In this document: positions 36,073-44,266 of the stretch, piece by piece | How the letters are laid out: each line of letters opens with the position of its first letter | Position numbering within the stretch: the stretch's first letter is position 1 | Assembly (NCBI GenBank): GCA_964437445.1 | Contig: CAYTGR010000038.1 | Span: 1-49,106, forward strand | DNA: 49,106 nucleotides | From: CAYTGR01 sp964437445 | GTDB lineage: Bacteria > Chloroflexota > Anaerolineae > B4-G1 > SLSP01 | Direction of reading: 5' to 3' | The notes under the pieces: model-generated | What the model saw: the letters and a program-made list of their open reading frames with translations, nothing else | The model's database searches: none | What the model was told of the DNA's origin: nothing | Program-made: the position numbers and the translations under genes

Positions 36073-38478
36073 TCAGCTGGCGTACCGTTGTTCAATCCTG
36101 CGGATCGCTTCGGCGGCGGCCCGCTGCACGGCGGGCTGATCGTCGGTCAGCAACGCTTTCAGCGGTTCTAAATGTTGCTGCCGGCCCACGTAAGCCAGCG
36201 TTTGGGCGGCCAGCACCTGCGTTTCGGCATCGCCTTCCGCCAGCGCGCGCAGCAACGTCCCCATTGCCGCTTCCCCCAGGCCCAGCCCCGACCCCTGCCG
36301 CGCTGCCCAGGCCATCAGCCATTCGGTTTTATCCACCACCGGGGGCGGCGGGACGGTCACGGTAGATTCCTGCCCCTCTTTGCTGGCGGCCAGGGCTGCA
36401 TCGGCAGCGGAACGGACCAACCATTGTGTGTCTTCCAACGCCAGCCGCTGTAGCAACTCTGTGGCCCAGGGGCGGCGGATCAACCCCAATCCGTGAGCCC
36501 CCGCCCGCCGCATCAATAAATCCCCCTGCTCGGCGGCTTCTTTCAGGAACTCCCACCCATCCGGGGTCTTGGCCATGACCTCCGCGATGGTCAGCATCAG
36601 CATCTCGTCGCCCTGAGAGAGCGCCTGGCGGAGCAGGCGCAGCGCTCCCGGGGTCCCCAGGTCGCCCAGGGCCAGCACGGCACTCTGGCGGATCTCCGGC
36701 GACGGATCGCGCAGCGCCCCGGCCATGATGGCGGTCTCCTGGGGCGTGCCGGTCCAGCCCAGCCCGCGCAACGCCGGCCCGCGCAGGGCCGGTATTTTGG
36801 TCTGAAGCGCCTGGATGAAGAATAGCCGGGCCCCGTCGCCGCCGACCAGTGCCAGCGCGCGGCCCAGTTCCAGCCGCAGCGCGTTATCTTTGCTGGGATC
36901 CATGAAGCCCCGGGCCAGCGCCACCATCACCGGTTTACGCCAGGCGACCTCGGGCAGGGCCAGCGCGGCCCAGCGCGCAGCCTGCAGGAGCAACTTTTCC
37001 GAGCCGGGCTGGGTAGCCGTCTGGATCAGCTCGCGCACCAGGGGGGTTGCCTCACCCAGTCCGACAAAACATTCTATCAACAAGCGCCAGGCCGGGTCAT
37101 GCAGGTGTTCTAACAGCAGCGGAATTGCAGCGGGATCGCTGGTCAGCGCCCGGGCCGTCAGATATTCCTCCCAGACATAGTGGGCCAGCCGGATTTGCTT
37201 GCCCTGGCGGCGCAGCAGCCCCGACTTGCTGAGAACTTTTTTCACCAGCCCTTCCAACTTGGGGGAGCGTTCGGCCTCCGGTGGCAGCAGGGCGAGTACC
37301 CGTTCGTTGAATTCCTGCTGGCTGAAGCTGTGTCCCTCAATCCGGCTCTCGCGGGCGAGATGGGTCAGCAGCGTGAAGGCCAGCGTTTGCACCTGGCTTC
37401 CCAACTCCGGCGGCTCGGCGTTGAGGTCCGACAGATAGAGCTGCCCCGCCAGCAGCGCTTCCAGCACCGAGGTCAGCCGCTCGGGCAGCTGGCCGGTCCG
37501 CAGATAAAGCGCGGTGCGTAGAGTCAGTTCCGGGAATGAAGCGCCGGTTTCCAGCGCCCGGCGCAGCGCCCGGCGCACTTCTTCGGGCACTTCTTTCTCA
37601 TCCTGCCCCGGTAGCCCGGCCCATGCCGTGTAGAAGCGGGTGATGAATTCGTCGCTGACCTGTAAGGGCGCTATTTCCAGCGGCACAAAGCCCTGCTCTA
37701 CCAGCACCCCATAACCTCCCGGCCCGGTAGCGATCAGCCAGGTGCTGTTGGGCAGCTGGCGCGCGGTTTCCTCAATCCATTGGGCGACGGTTTCTCGTTC
37801 GGCTACCGGCACGGCTTCCCAGTTATCCAACAGGATCAGCGCTGGTTGGTTGTGCAGCTGGGTCAGGAGCCATTTGGGCATCAGCTCCGGCAGCGATTGT
37901 TGCGCCAGGTAGGCCAGGCGTTCCAGGGGGACAGTGACCTCCGCCGGCACGGTGCTCCACTGGCTGAGATCGCCCCAGAGGGGGAAACGCCGGTAGGGGT
38001 GGGCGCCCTTGCCGTGGGGGGAGGTTTCCGCGACTGACCAGACGGAGAGCGCCAGCGTCATCGTTCGCCCGGCGGCCTGCGTGCCCGTGATCAGCAGCCG
38101 CGAGTGTCCCTCCAGCAGGTGGGCAAAGGCGACGGTCAGCGGCGGTGGCAGATCGCCGCTGCTGGAAGCCGTATGCGGCAGTGGGGCGGGGGCCTGGAAA
38201 GTGGGGGGAATGAAGGTGGCTGGCGGATCTTTGGGCGCAAACAACAGTAGCTGGCGGAGCTGATCACGCAGCGCCATGAAATACTTTTCTTCCCCACTGG
38301 CCTGCAACTGGCGCCGCCAGTTGATGACGGGCGCCCAGAGCTGGTGCGCCAGCCGTCCGATCGCTTCGCGTTGGCGGTAGGCCAGAAAAGCCAGCAGCCA
38401 GGCCAGGATGGCGCCAATCAGTGCGGAGCGCAGGTCAAAATGCCAGCTGCTCCGTTGGAGCAATGCCATCCCTATCAC
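36073..38478 (-). CDS. Membrane-anchored NACHT-like HEAT-repeat protein with degenerate NTPase motifs
   Basis: GTG 38478 is chosen because GGAG sits five bases upstream, overlapping the response-regulator stop; ATG 38469 is the alternative. The product has about 801 residues. One N-terminal membrane helix (about 18-33) is followed by a NACHT/STAND-like region: GTQAAGRT (132-139) aligns with Walker A but has Arg138 for the Lys, ALILLDNWEAV has Asp218-Asn219 at Walker B, and WLIATGPGG stands where a sensor Arg is usual. Residues about 480-800 are HEAT repeats (ALRDPSPEIRQSAVLALGDLG and similar). It is probably a signalling or scaffold protein, and nucleotide hydrolysis is doubtful. It is co-transcribed with the response regulator upstream. 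Confidence 0.75.
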   Translation of the reverse strand: MIGMALLQRSSWHFDLRSALIGAILAWLLAFLAYRQREAIGRLAHQLWAPVINWRRQLQASGEEKYFMALRDQLRQLLLFAPKDPPATFIPPTFQAPAPLPHTASSSGDLPPPLTVAFAHLLEGHSRLLITGTQAAGRTMTLALSVWSVAETSPHGKGAHPYRRFPLWGDLSQWSTVPAEVTVPLERLAYLAQQSLPELMPKWLLTQLHNQPALILLDNWEAVPVAERETVAQWIEETARQLPNSTWLIATGPGGYGVLVEQGFVPLEIAPLQVSDEFITRFYTAWAGLPGQDEKEVPEEVRRALRRALETGASFPELTLRTALYLRTGQLPERLTSVLEALLAGQLYLSDLNAEPPELGSQVQTLAFTLLTHLARESRIEGHSFSQQEFNERVLALLPPEAERSPKLEGLVKKVLSKSGLLRRQGKQIRLAHYVWEEYLTARALTSDPAAIPLLLEHLHDPAWRLLIECFVGLGEATPLVRELIQTATQPGSEKLLLQAARWAALALPEVAWRKPVMVALARGFMDPSKDNALRLELGRALALVGGDGARLFFIQALQTKIPALRGPALRGLGWTGTPQETAIMAGALRDPSPEIRQSAVLALGDLGTPGALRLLRQALSQGDEMLMLTIAEVMAKTPDGWEFLKEAAEQGDLLMRRAGAHGLGLIRRPWATELLQRLALEDTQWLVRSAADAALAASKEGQESTVTVPPPPVVDKTEWLMAWAARQGSGLGLGEAAMGTLLRALAEGDAETQVLAAQTLAYVGRQQHLEPLKALLTDDQPAVQRAAAEAIRRIEQRYAS

Positions 38479-38480
38479 AG

Positions 38481-39194
38481 CTACTCCACGTTGGTCGGAA
38501 CCGGCCCCTGAGCCTCCGTAATCAGACGGTACCCTTGTCCCCGTTCGCTGACGATGTACTTGGGTCGCCGGGGGTCGGCTTCTATCTTTTGTCGCAGGTA
38601 CCAAATATAAAGTTTGAGATAATCCCGCCGGTTAACGTAGTCCGCCCCCCAGACCCGGCGCAGCAGCGTGTCGTGGGTAACGGTACGCCCAGCATCCTGG
38701 ATCAAGGAAGAGAGCAAAGAAAACTCGGTGGGGGTGAGCGAGACGAGCCGATTTTCCACTTTGACTTCGTGGGTGTCTAAATTGACCCAGAGGTCGCCGG
38801 TCTGGAAGATGGTCTGTTCGCCGCGGGCCCGGCGGGCGCGCGCCAGCGCTGCCTTGACACGGGTGACCAGCTCTTTGTAGCCGAAGGGCTTGGTGATGTA
38901 GTCATCGGCACCCAGCCCCAGCCCGTAGGTGATGTTGTGTTCGTCGCCGAGGGCCGTCAGGAAGAGGATCGGGGCGTCGGTGATGCGTCGCAGCGCTTCG
39001 TAGACGTGCCAGCCATCCATATCCGGCATCAGGATATCCAGCAGGACCAGGTCCGGCGGGCTTTGCTGCGCCAGGGTCAGGCCGGCTTCTCCTTTATTGG
39101 CCGCCATGATTTTATAGCCAGCGCGCTCCAGCAGCAGCTGGATCAGTTGGGCCAGGGCATCGTCGTCCTCAATCAGCAGAATCGTCTCATTCAT
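38481..39194 (-). CDS. OmpR/PhoB-family response regulator
   Basis: The product has 237 residues. The receiver domain has acidic Glu9-Asp10-Asp11, phosphoacceptor Asp53 in LLDILMPDMDGW, switch Thr81 and Lys103 in ITKPF. The C-terminal winged helix is of the OmpR type (LTPTEFSLLSSLIQDAG, RRVWGADY, YLRQKIEADPRRPKYI, RGQGYRL) and binds DNA. No histidine kinase is next to it; instead the STAND-like HEAT protein starts three bases after its stop. Its targets are unknown. Confidence 0.93.
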   Translation of the reverse strand: MNETILLIEDDDALAQLIQLLLERAGYKIMAANKGEAGLTLAQQSPPDLVLLDILMPDMDGWHVYEALRRITDAPILFLTALGDEHNITYGLGLGADDYITKPFGYKELVTRVKAALARARRARGEQTIFQTGDLWVNLDTHEVKVENRLVSLTPTEFSLLSSLIQDAGRTVTHDTLLRRVWGADYVNRRDYLKLYIWYLRQKIEADPRRPKYIVSERGQGYRLITEAQGPVPTNVE

Positions 39195-39299
39195 GGGTCT
39201 TTTTTAACTCCTTGACCATGCCAGGGTCGAGCAGGATGTTGTACGACTAATCTTGGCGCGGGAGTCCACGCCAAGTCAATCCGGTTTGTTTACGATAAT

Positions 39300-39328
39300 A
39301 TTGTATCACAAGGTTAGAAAAGATGCAA
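39300..39328 (-). promoter_or_regulatory. Possible promoter of the response-regulator operon
   Basis: On the minus strand TTGCAT (39328-39323), 17 bases, then TACAAT (39305-39300), about 105 bases upstream of the start. The region 39195-39376 is AT-rich relative to its surroundings. The -35 is weak. Confidence 0.4.
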
Positions 39329-39376
39329 CAGAATTCTTGGGCAAAAGCGGTCCAGAAATGACCGGATCAGGCTTGT

Positions 39377-42013
39377 TCAGGGAGCCACGGCCGCTTGCAG
39401 CAGCCGGTTGCCAATCTCAACGGTTGCGTTGGGCGTGGTGGGATTTTCCAACAGGACGACGACGGCATAGCGCGGCGCGGCGGCGGAGTTGAGGCCCAGG
39501 AACCAGCTGAGCGTCCGTTCCGGCCCGGCCAGGGCACTGCCCAGATGGCCGCTGAACCCGCCGGCCCAGGTGGGCCACAGCGCGCGCACGGCGGCAGCGA
39601 CGTCGGGACGGACCAGCCGGGCCGCCAGGGTGGTCGTCGGCACTGTACAACCGGCCGGGGATTCCAACAGCAGGTGCAGGGGCGGGCGGACGCCGTCGTT
39701 GCCCAGGGCGGCCACGACGCCAGCCATTTGCAGGGGTGTGACCAGCAGCTCGCCCTGTCCCACCGCTTCTAAGGCCGGAACGGCTTGCTGGAGCTGCCAG
39801 GGCGCTGCCACGGTGGGGAGCTCTAACGTGGGCGCCGTGCGCAGCCCCCAGACCTCCAGCCCGCCGGCCAGGTTGATGATCCCCAGCTGCTCGCCGAGCG
39901 CGGCAAAGGGGGCCGGGCAGGCCGCGGCCAACGCGGCAGCCCAGGTGGTGGCGGTGGGGATGGCAGTACAGGTCAAGGTGATGCTCTGCCCCTGGGGGCC
40001 GCTGAGCGGCAGGGACGCGGTCAACGGCAGCGTGGGGGCGGGCAGCGCCCCTTGTTGCAGCGCGATTCCCAGCACGATGCTCTCTAAGGCCGTGCCGGGT
40101 TGGACCAGACCCTGCGTGGCGCGGTTCAGCAACGGCGCGGCCGGGTCGTCGCGCAGCGTTTCCCATTGCTCGGTTACCGTGGCCGGATCATAGGTGGGCG
40201 CGGAGGCCAGGACCAGGATTTCGCCGGTGTGGGCATCTACCAGCACCGCCGCGCCCCGGCGGCCGGCCAGCTGCTGTTGGGCCAGCCGTTGCAGCCGGGC
40301 ATCTAAGGTCAGGGCGACCGGCTGCCCCTGCCGGGTGCGATGCAGCAACCGGTCTTGCAGCTCGTCCCAGGGCGTCAGGCCCACCTCCCCGCGCAGGCGG
40401 GTATCGCAAGTGCGCTCTATTTCGGCGGTGCTGTATTGCAACGTGGCGTAGCCGACGACCGGGGCGGCTTCCGGGACGGGGTAGGTGCGTTCTACGAACC
40501 CTCGCTCATCTACGTTGATGGCCGCCAGCAGCTCGCCCCGCCGGTCCACAATCGTGCCCCGCTGGATGCGGCTCTCGGCCAGGATGCGGCGTGGATTGGT
40601 GGGATAGGCGCGCAGGAGGTCGGCCTCGGTGATGGCCCAGTAGCCGGTCCCTAATGCGGTGGTGGTCAGCAGGAAAAGCAGCGCCAGGCCCAGCCAGGCC
40701 GTAGTCTTGGAGAGCGGCGGTGCCTGGTCGGCCGGCAGCGTTAGGGTTAAGGGGGCCGGATGGGGCGCCGAGAGATTGAGCAGCAGCCCCACTGCCGCCA
40801 GGGTGGTGACCAGTGACGAGCCGCCGTAACTGAGCAGCGGCAACGTCACGCCGGTGATGGGGATCAGTTTGATGTTGCCGGCCGCGATCACCCAGGTCTG
40901 GATACCCAGGAGCGCGGCAATCCCACCGGCCAGGAGCGCTTCAAAGGGGGTGGTGGCCCGCTGGGCCAGGCGGAGGCTCCGCCCGACAAGAAATGCTAAC
41001 AGGGCGGTGAGTGCCACCGCCCCCATTGCGCCGAATTCCTCCACCAGCGCGGCGTAGACGAAATCGGTGTGGACGGCCGGGATGAGCGTGGGCAATCCCT
41101 GGCCGAGACCTTCCCCTGGCAGTCCGCCGGCGGCCAGGGCGAAGAGCGATTGGAGGATTTGGAAGGCACGGTCGGCCTGTTCCGGCGCCCAGGGGTCCAG
41201 CCAGATGCTGACGCGCAGCGCGACCCGGCTGGAGAGCAGTGCCCCGCCGGCCATCACCGGTCCAAAGAGCAGCAGGCCGGCCACGACGGTGAGCGGCCGC
41301 CCCCAGGCCAGGTAGAGCATGGCGAGAAAGGTCAGGTAGAACAGCAGCGCCGCGCCCAGATCTTCCTGCCAGGCCAGCAAAATGAGCGCCAGTCCGACCA
41401 TCGCCGTCATCGGTCCCAGCACCGCCAGCCAGAGCGGGCGGCCGTGCACCCGCTGTTCCAACAGCTCACGCCGGTCGGAGAGGTAGGCGGCCAGGTAGAC
41501 CACCAGAATCAGTTTGAGCAGTTCCGAAGGCTGGAAATAAAAACCGGCCAGGTTAAGCCAGAGCCGCGCGCCGGCCCCGGAGGGGTTGACGCCCAGGACC
41601 AGTGTCAGCGCCAGCAGTCCCAGCCCCACTGCCAGCAGCGTGTAACGGTAGCGGCGCAGCAGGCGGGGCAGGGTGGGGAGCAGAGCCACGGTGCAGAGCA
41701 CGCCCACGCCGAGGAAGAGCCAGAGCAGCTGGCGGGAGAGGAAGCCCGGGGCCGTGCGGACCAGCAGCAGCAGCCCCCAGCCGGTCAGCAGCGCGACGGG
41801 CGGCAGGAAGAGCAGATCGCCTTCGGGGAGGCGGCGGTGCAGGAGCCACGCCGCGCTGCCCCAGATCAGCCCCCAGCCGCCGACTAATGCCAGCAGGTGA
41901 CGCGGTGTCAGCGCGGGGGTGGGGGCGGCCAGGTAAAGCGTGACTGCGCCGACGCCCACGAAGAGCGCGGCGAGCAGCCAGAGCAGTGCATGGCTACGGG
42001 AATCGGACGTCAT
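39377..42013 (-). CDS. SEDS (FtsW/RodA) glycosyltransferase fused to a degenerate penicillin-binding domain
   Basis: The start at 42013 (MTSDSR) is preferred; an ATG at 42073 lies in an intergenic repeat. The product has about 878 residues. Residues about 10-410 are a SEDS peptidoglycan polymerase with about ten membrane helices and the family motifs LNLAGFYFQPSELLKL, QEDLGAALLF, AVHTDFVYAALVEEFG (with the essential Asp) and TLPLLSYGGSS. Residues about 440-878 are a class B PBP-like domain (IQRGTIVDRRGELLA, LLNRATQGLVQPGTALES). All three transpeptidase motifs are changed: the SxxK Ser and Lys are Thr641 and Glu644, SxN is Ala698-Cys-Pro, and KTG is His823-Leu-Gly. The PBP half probably serves as a scaffold or activator rather than a crosslinker (inference). 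Confidence 0.88.
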   Translation of the reverse strand: MTSDSRSHALLWLLAALFVGVGAVTLYLAAPTPALTPRHLLALVGGWGLIWGSAAWLLHRRLPEGDLLFLPPVALLTGWGLLLLVRTAPGFLSRQLLWLFLGVGVLCTVALLPTLPRLLRRYRYTLLAVGLGLLALTLVLGVNPSGAGARLWLNLAGFYFQPSELLKLILVVYLAAYLSDRRELLEQRVHGRPLWLAVLGPMTAMVGLALILLAWQEDLGAALLFYLTFLAMLYLAWGRPLTVVAGLLLFGPVMAGGALLSSRVALRVSIWLDPWAPEQADRAFQILQSLFALAAGGLPGEGLGQGLPTLIPAVHTDFVYAALVEEFGAMGAVALTALLAFLVGRSLRLAQRATTPFEALLAGGIAALLGIQTWVIAAGNIKLIPITGVTLPLLSYGGSSLVTTLAAVGLLLNLSAPHPAPLTLTLPADQAPPLSKTTAWLGLALLFLLTTTALGTGYWAITEADLLRAYPTNPRRILAESRIQRGTIVDRRGELLAAINVDERGFVERTYPVPEAAPVVGYATLQYSTAEIERTCDTRLRGEVGLTPWDELQDRLLHRTRQGQPVALTLDARLQRLAQQQLAGRRGAAVLVDAHTGEILVLASAPTYDPATVTEQWETLRDDPAAPLLNRATQGLVQPGTALESIVLGIALQQGALPAPTLPLTASLPLSGPQGQSITLTCTAIPTATTWAAALAAACPAPFAALGEQLGIINLAGGLEVWGLRTAPTLELPTVAAPWQLQQAVPALEAVGQGELLVTPLQMAGVVAALGNDGVRPPLHLLLESPAGCTVPTTTLAARLVRPDVAAAVRALWPTWAGGFSGHLGSALAGPERTLSWFLGLNSAAAPRYAVVVLLENPTTPNATVEIGNRLLQAAVAP

Positions 42014-42099
42014 GGTGAGGGTACCTGATCTGAATCGTGGTCGGTCGTCCGTGGTCTGGAGTCTATCCTGCATTCATCGCCACCTGAGTTAAGCGGCGG

Positions 42100-42975
42100 T
42101 CATAAATACGGCCCGGTGATGACCCGGAGCTTGTCCCGCGTGGCGGCCGGGATCCGGTCGCGGGCGGTGATCAGCGCATCCTGGAGTGCTGCCGCGCAGG
42201 GGCAGGAGCGTTCGCCCGCGGCCAGCTGCGGCACCAGGGTGGCAATCGCCCGCTGCGCCAGCCCGACGTTGGCGTTAAGCCGCTGGACCACCATCTCCAC
42301 CGTGACCGGGTCCTCGCTCTCGTGCCAGACGTCGTAATCGGTGACGTGGGCCATCGCGGCGTAGCAGATGCCGGCCTCGCGGGCCAGGAACGCTTCCGGG
42401 CTGGTGGTCATGCCGATGATGTCCATCCCCCAGGCGCGGAAGACGAGGCTTTCGGCTTTGGTGCTGAAACGCGGCCCCTCAATGGTGATGAAAGTCCCGC
42501 CGCGATGGACCGTCCCGCCGGCCGCGGCGGTGGCGTCGGCCAGGGCGGCGGAGAGTGCCGGGCAGAACGGCTCGGCGGACGAGATATGCGCCACCAGCCC
42601 CTCGCCGAAGAAGGAGCGGGCGCGCCCTTTGGTGAAGTCAAAGAGCTGGTGCGGGATGACCACATCGCCCGGGCGCAGCTCCTCGCGCAGGGAGCCGCAG
42701 GCGGAGACGGAAATGATCTGCTCCACTCCGAGCATTTTGAGCGCGTAGAGGTTGGCGCGGTAGGGGACCTCGCTGGGGGTGTGGATGTGACCGCGGCCGT
42801 GGCGCGGCAGAAAAGCGACCGGCACGCCGGCCAGCTCGCCTACAATCAGTGCATCGCTGGGGGCTCCAAACGGTGTGGCCACCTGGAGCTCGCGCACGTT
42901 GGTCAATCCTTCCATTTGGTAAAGGCCCGATCCGCCGATGACGGCGATCCTGACAGAGTTTTGAACTTGAGTCAT
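42100..42975 (-). CDS. mtnP: S-methyl-5'-thioadenosine phosphorylase
   Basis: The product has 291 residues, with AAAGGAGG upstream of ATG 42975, within the repeat element at 42987. It cleaves methylthioadenosine with phosphate in methionine salvage and polyamine recycling. Motifs: IGGSGLYQMEG, FLPRHGRGH, PYRANLYALK, VSACGSL, FTKGR, TIEGPRFSTKAES and MTTSPEAFLAREAGICYA. The substrate loop reads MTTSPEA, close to the MTNMPEA form. MTA versus methylthioinosine preference cannot be settled. The SEDS-PBP gene follows 86 bases downstream. Confidence 0.9.
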   Translation of the reverse strand: MTQVQNSVRIAVIGGSGLYQMEGLTNVRELQVATPFGAPSDALIVGELAGVPVAFLPRHGRGHIHTPSEVPYRANLYALKMLGVEQIISVSACGSLREELRPGDVVIPHQLFDFTKGRARSFFGEGLVAHISSAEPFCPALSAALADATAAAGGTVHRGGTFITIEGPRFSTKAESLVFRAWGMDIIGMTTSPEAFLAREAGICYAAMAHVTDYDVWHESEDPVTVEMVVQRLNANVGLAQRAIATLVPQLAAGERSCPCAAALQDALITARDRIPAATRDKLRVITGPYL

Positions 42976-42986
42976 AGATGAATACC

Positions 42987-43115
42987 TCCTTTGAAAATAG
43001 CGCTTTGCTTGTAGTCAGGCGCTTTAGCGCCGTCCAACGCGCTGAAGCGCGTTACTACGAGCCAATTTTCATCCCACGGCTGGTGAACGCCAGTTCATGG
43101 GGAATTCCTCTGAAA
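42987..43115 (+). repeat. Double-hairpin dispersed repeat, copy 2
   Basis: It begins with CCTTTGAAAATAGCG, followed by GTAGTCAGGCGCTTTAGCGCC and ACGCGCTGAAGCGCGT palindromic blocks, then ACTACGAGCCAATTTTCATC, and ends near 43115 with a second CCTCTGAAAATA. Its left end includes the Shine-Dalgarno sequence (AGGAGG on the minus strand) of mtnP. Confidence 0.85.
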
Positions 43116-43133
43116 ATAGAAACCAGTTAAGGA

Positions 43134-43205
43134 GTGAGCAGAGAGCAGCCGGTAGCAGTTCCTGTTTCCTGCTCACCGCTTACTACTCACTGCTCACCGC
43201 CCACG
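43134..43205. repeat. Intergenic inverted repeat, GTGAGCAG / CTGCTCAC family
   Basis: A GTGAGCAGAGAGCAG left arm faces a CTGCTCACCGCTTACTACTC arm and a further CTGCTCACC copy. It is the third member of the family seen at 5478 and 18364 and lies directly behind the double-hairpin repeat. Confidence 0.6.
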
Positions 43206-43218
43206 GCTCAAAGCGTGA

Positions 43219-43584
43219 TCATTCAGTTTTTGTCGGGTCGGGAGGCTGCGCCTCCGCCACCACAAACGAGAGCGGCTCGTGGCAGTGCCCGCAGCCCCGG
43301 TAGAGATCGGTGACCAGGCCGCCGGTGCGAGTACAGGTCGCGCTGACCAGCACACGCCGTTCCCAGAAGCGCCACCCGCGCCGTCCCAGGCGAGCCTGGA
43401 GTGTCAGATTGGGACAGGCGTTGGCATGGCGGATCTCGGGGATGGGGCAGGTTACGCAGAGCGTGGCCGTCCAGCGGCCTGCATCCGGCATCCCGGCCAG
43501 CAGGCGACATTCGTTGGGGCCGACCCGCCAGCGTTGCACGTCGGCGTAGTAGTAGGGACACTCGCGTCCATCAGGCGTGCGCAC
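43219..43584 (-). CDS. Small Cys-rich, probably zinc-binding protein, function unknown
   Basis: The product has 121 residues and eight Cys, including CVTCP and CGHC pairs and single Cys near residues 9 and 26. The N-terminal part starts RTPDGRECPYYYADV, and the ending is acidic and Pro-rich. The Cys layout suggests one or two zinc sites. No family is recognised. It follows the 174-residue gene by 58 bases on the same strand, so they probably form an operon. Confidence 0.65.
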   Translation of the reverse strand: MRTPDGRECPYYYADVQRWRVGPNECRLLAGMPDAGRWTATLCVTCPIPEIRHANACPNLTLQARLGRRGWRFWERRVLVSATCTRTGGLVTDLYRGCGHCHEPLSFVVAEAQPPDPTKTE

Positions 43585-43642
43585 AGAACCTCCGTGTGAG
43601 GGGAAATGGATTGGGCGTCAGATTGCGTAGTCTACTGCGTGC

Positions 43643-44167
43643 CTACGCTTCAAGATAGCCCTGGATGAAGTTCCGGTGCAAGTAGATGATCGGCGCGGCG
43701 GTGGGCAGCCGGACCTGGCTCTCGGCGATGAAGTGTACCTCGGCATCCATCACGGCGATGAAATCCCCTTTCCAGAAATCCAGGAAGTTGTGCAGTTTGG
43801 CTTCGCTGAGAAAGGGGACCGATCCCTGCACCACCATCAGCGGCATATAAAGGAGCACTTTGCCGATCCGCGGCGGGCGGCGGTAGCCGGCGGAGACTTC
43901 CGGCTCGGTGTAGAGCAACAGCTGCACCCGGCTGCGGTTGACCAGGAATTGCGTGGTCTGGCTGACCGGCAGGCCGGTGAAGGCCCACGGTGCAATCTGC
44001 GCCTGGCCGAGCTTGAACAGGGTATTCCCTTCCTGATTGATAAAGAAATTGGGTTCGCCTAAGGTTTCCAATTGACCGGTGGCAAAATAGAGATCGGTGG
44101 CGATCTGGACCTGGTGGCTTTGGAGCGGCGACGAGACCGAACCCCCAGTCGGTGCTAATGGACTCAT
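43643..44167 (-). CDS. Protein of unknown function (174 aa)
   Basis: The start at 44167 has AGGAGG (44172-44177) at good spacing, inside the left end of repeat copy 3. There is no signal peptide or membrane segment. The sequence is rich in beta-branched and aromatic residues (QIATDLYFATGQLETLG, GKVLLYMPLMVVQGSVPF, DFIAVMDAEVHFI, APIIYLHRNFIQGYLEA), which suggests a beta-sandwich or barrel domain. I do not recognise a family. It is paired with the Cys-rich gene and bracketed by repeat copies. Confidence 0.65.
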   Translation of the reverse strand: MSPLAPTGGSVSSPLQSHQVQIATDLYFATGQLETLGEPNFFINQEGNTLFKLGQAQIAPWAFTGLPVSQTTQFLVNRSRVQLLLYTEPEVSAGYRRPPRIGKVLLYMPLMVVQGSVPFLSEAKLHNFLDFWKGDFIAVMDAEVHFIAESQVRLPTAAPIIYLHRNFIQGYLEA

Positions 44168-44171
44168 GGTG

Positions 44172-44266
44172 CCTCCTCTGAAAATAACGTTCTGAGTTGG
44201 TAGTCAGGCGCTTTAGTGCTGTCTCACGCGCTGAAGCGCTGCACTACGAGCTTGCTTTCATCTCCC
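44172..44266 (+). repeat. Double-hairpin dispersed repeat, copy 3
   Basis: It begins with CCTCCTCTGAAAATAACG and runs through TAGTCAGGCGCTTTAGTGCT and ACGCGCTGAAGCGCTG to CACTACGAGCTTGCTTTCATC. It is in the same orientation as copy 2 and more diverged in the first palindrome. It abuts the ligA stop codon on one side and supplies the ribosome binding site of the 174-residue gene on the other. Confidence 0.8.

Noticed and set aside
41069..41887. 272-codon plus-strand frame opposite the SEDS region
   Set aside because: The translation is Gln/Gly/Glu-rich low-complexity shadow of the membrane-protein frame on the other strand.
42014..42073. Upstream start of the SEDS-PBP gene at 42073
   Set aside because: The extra 20 codons lie in an intergenic repeat-like stretch, and the first membrane helix begins naturally after the start at 42013.
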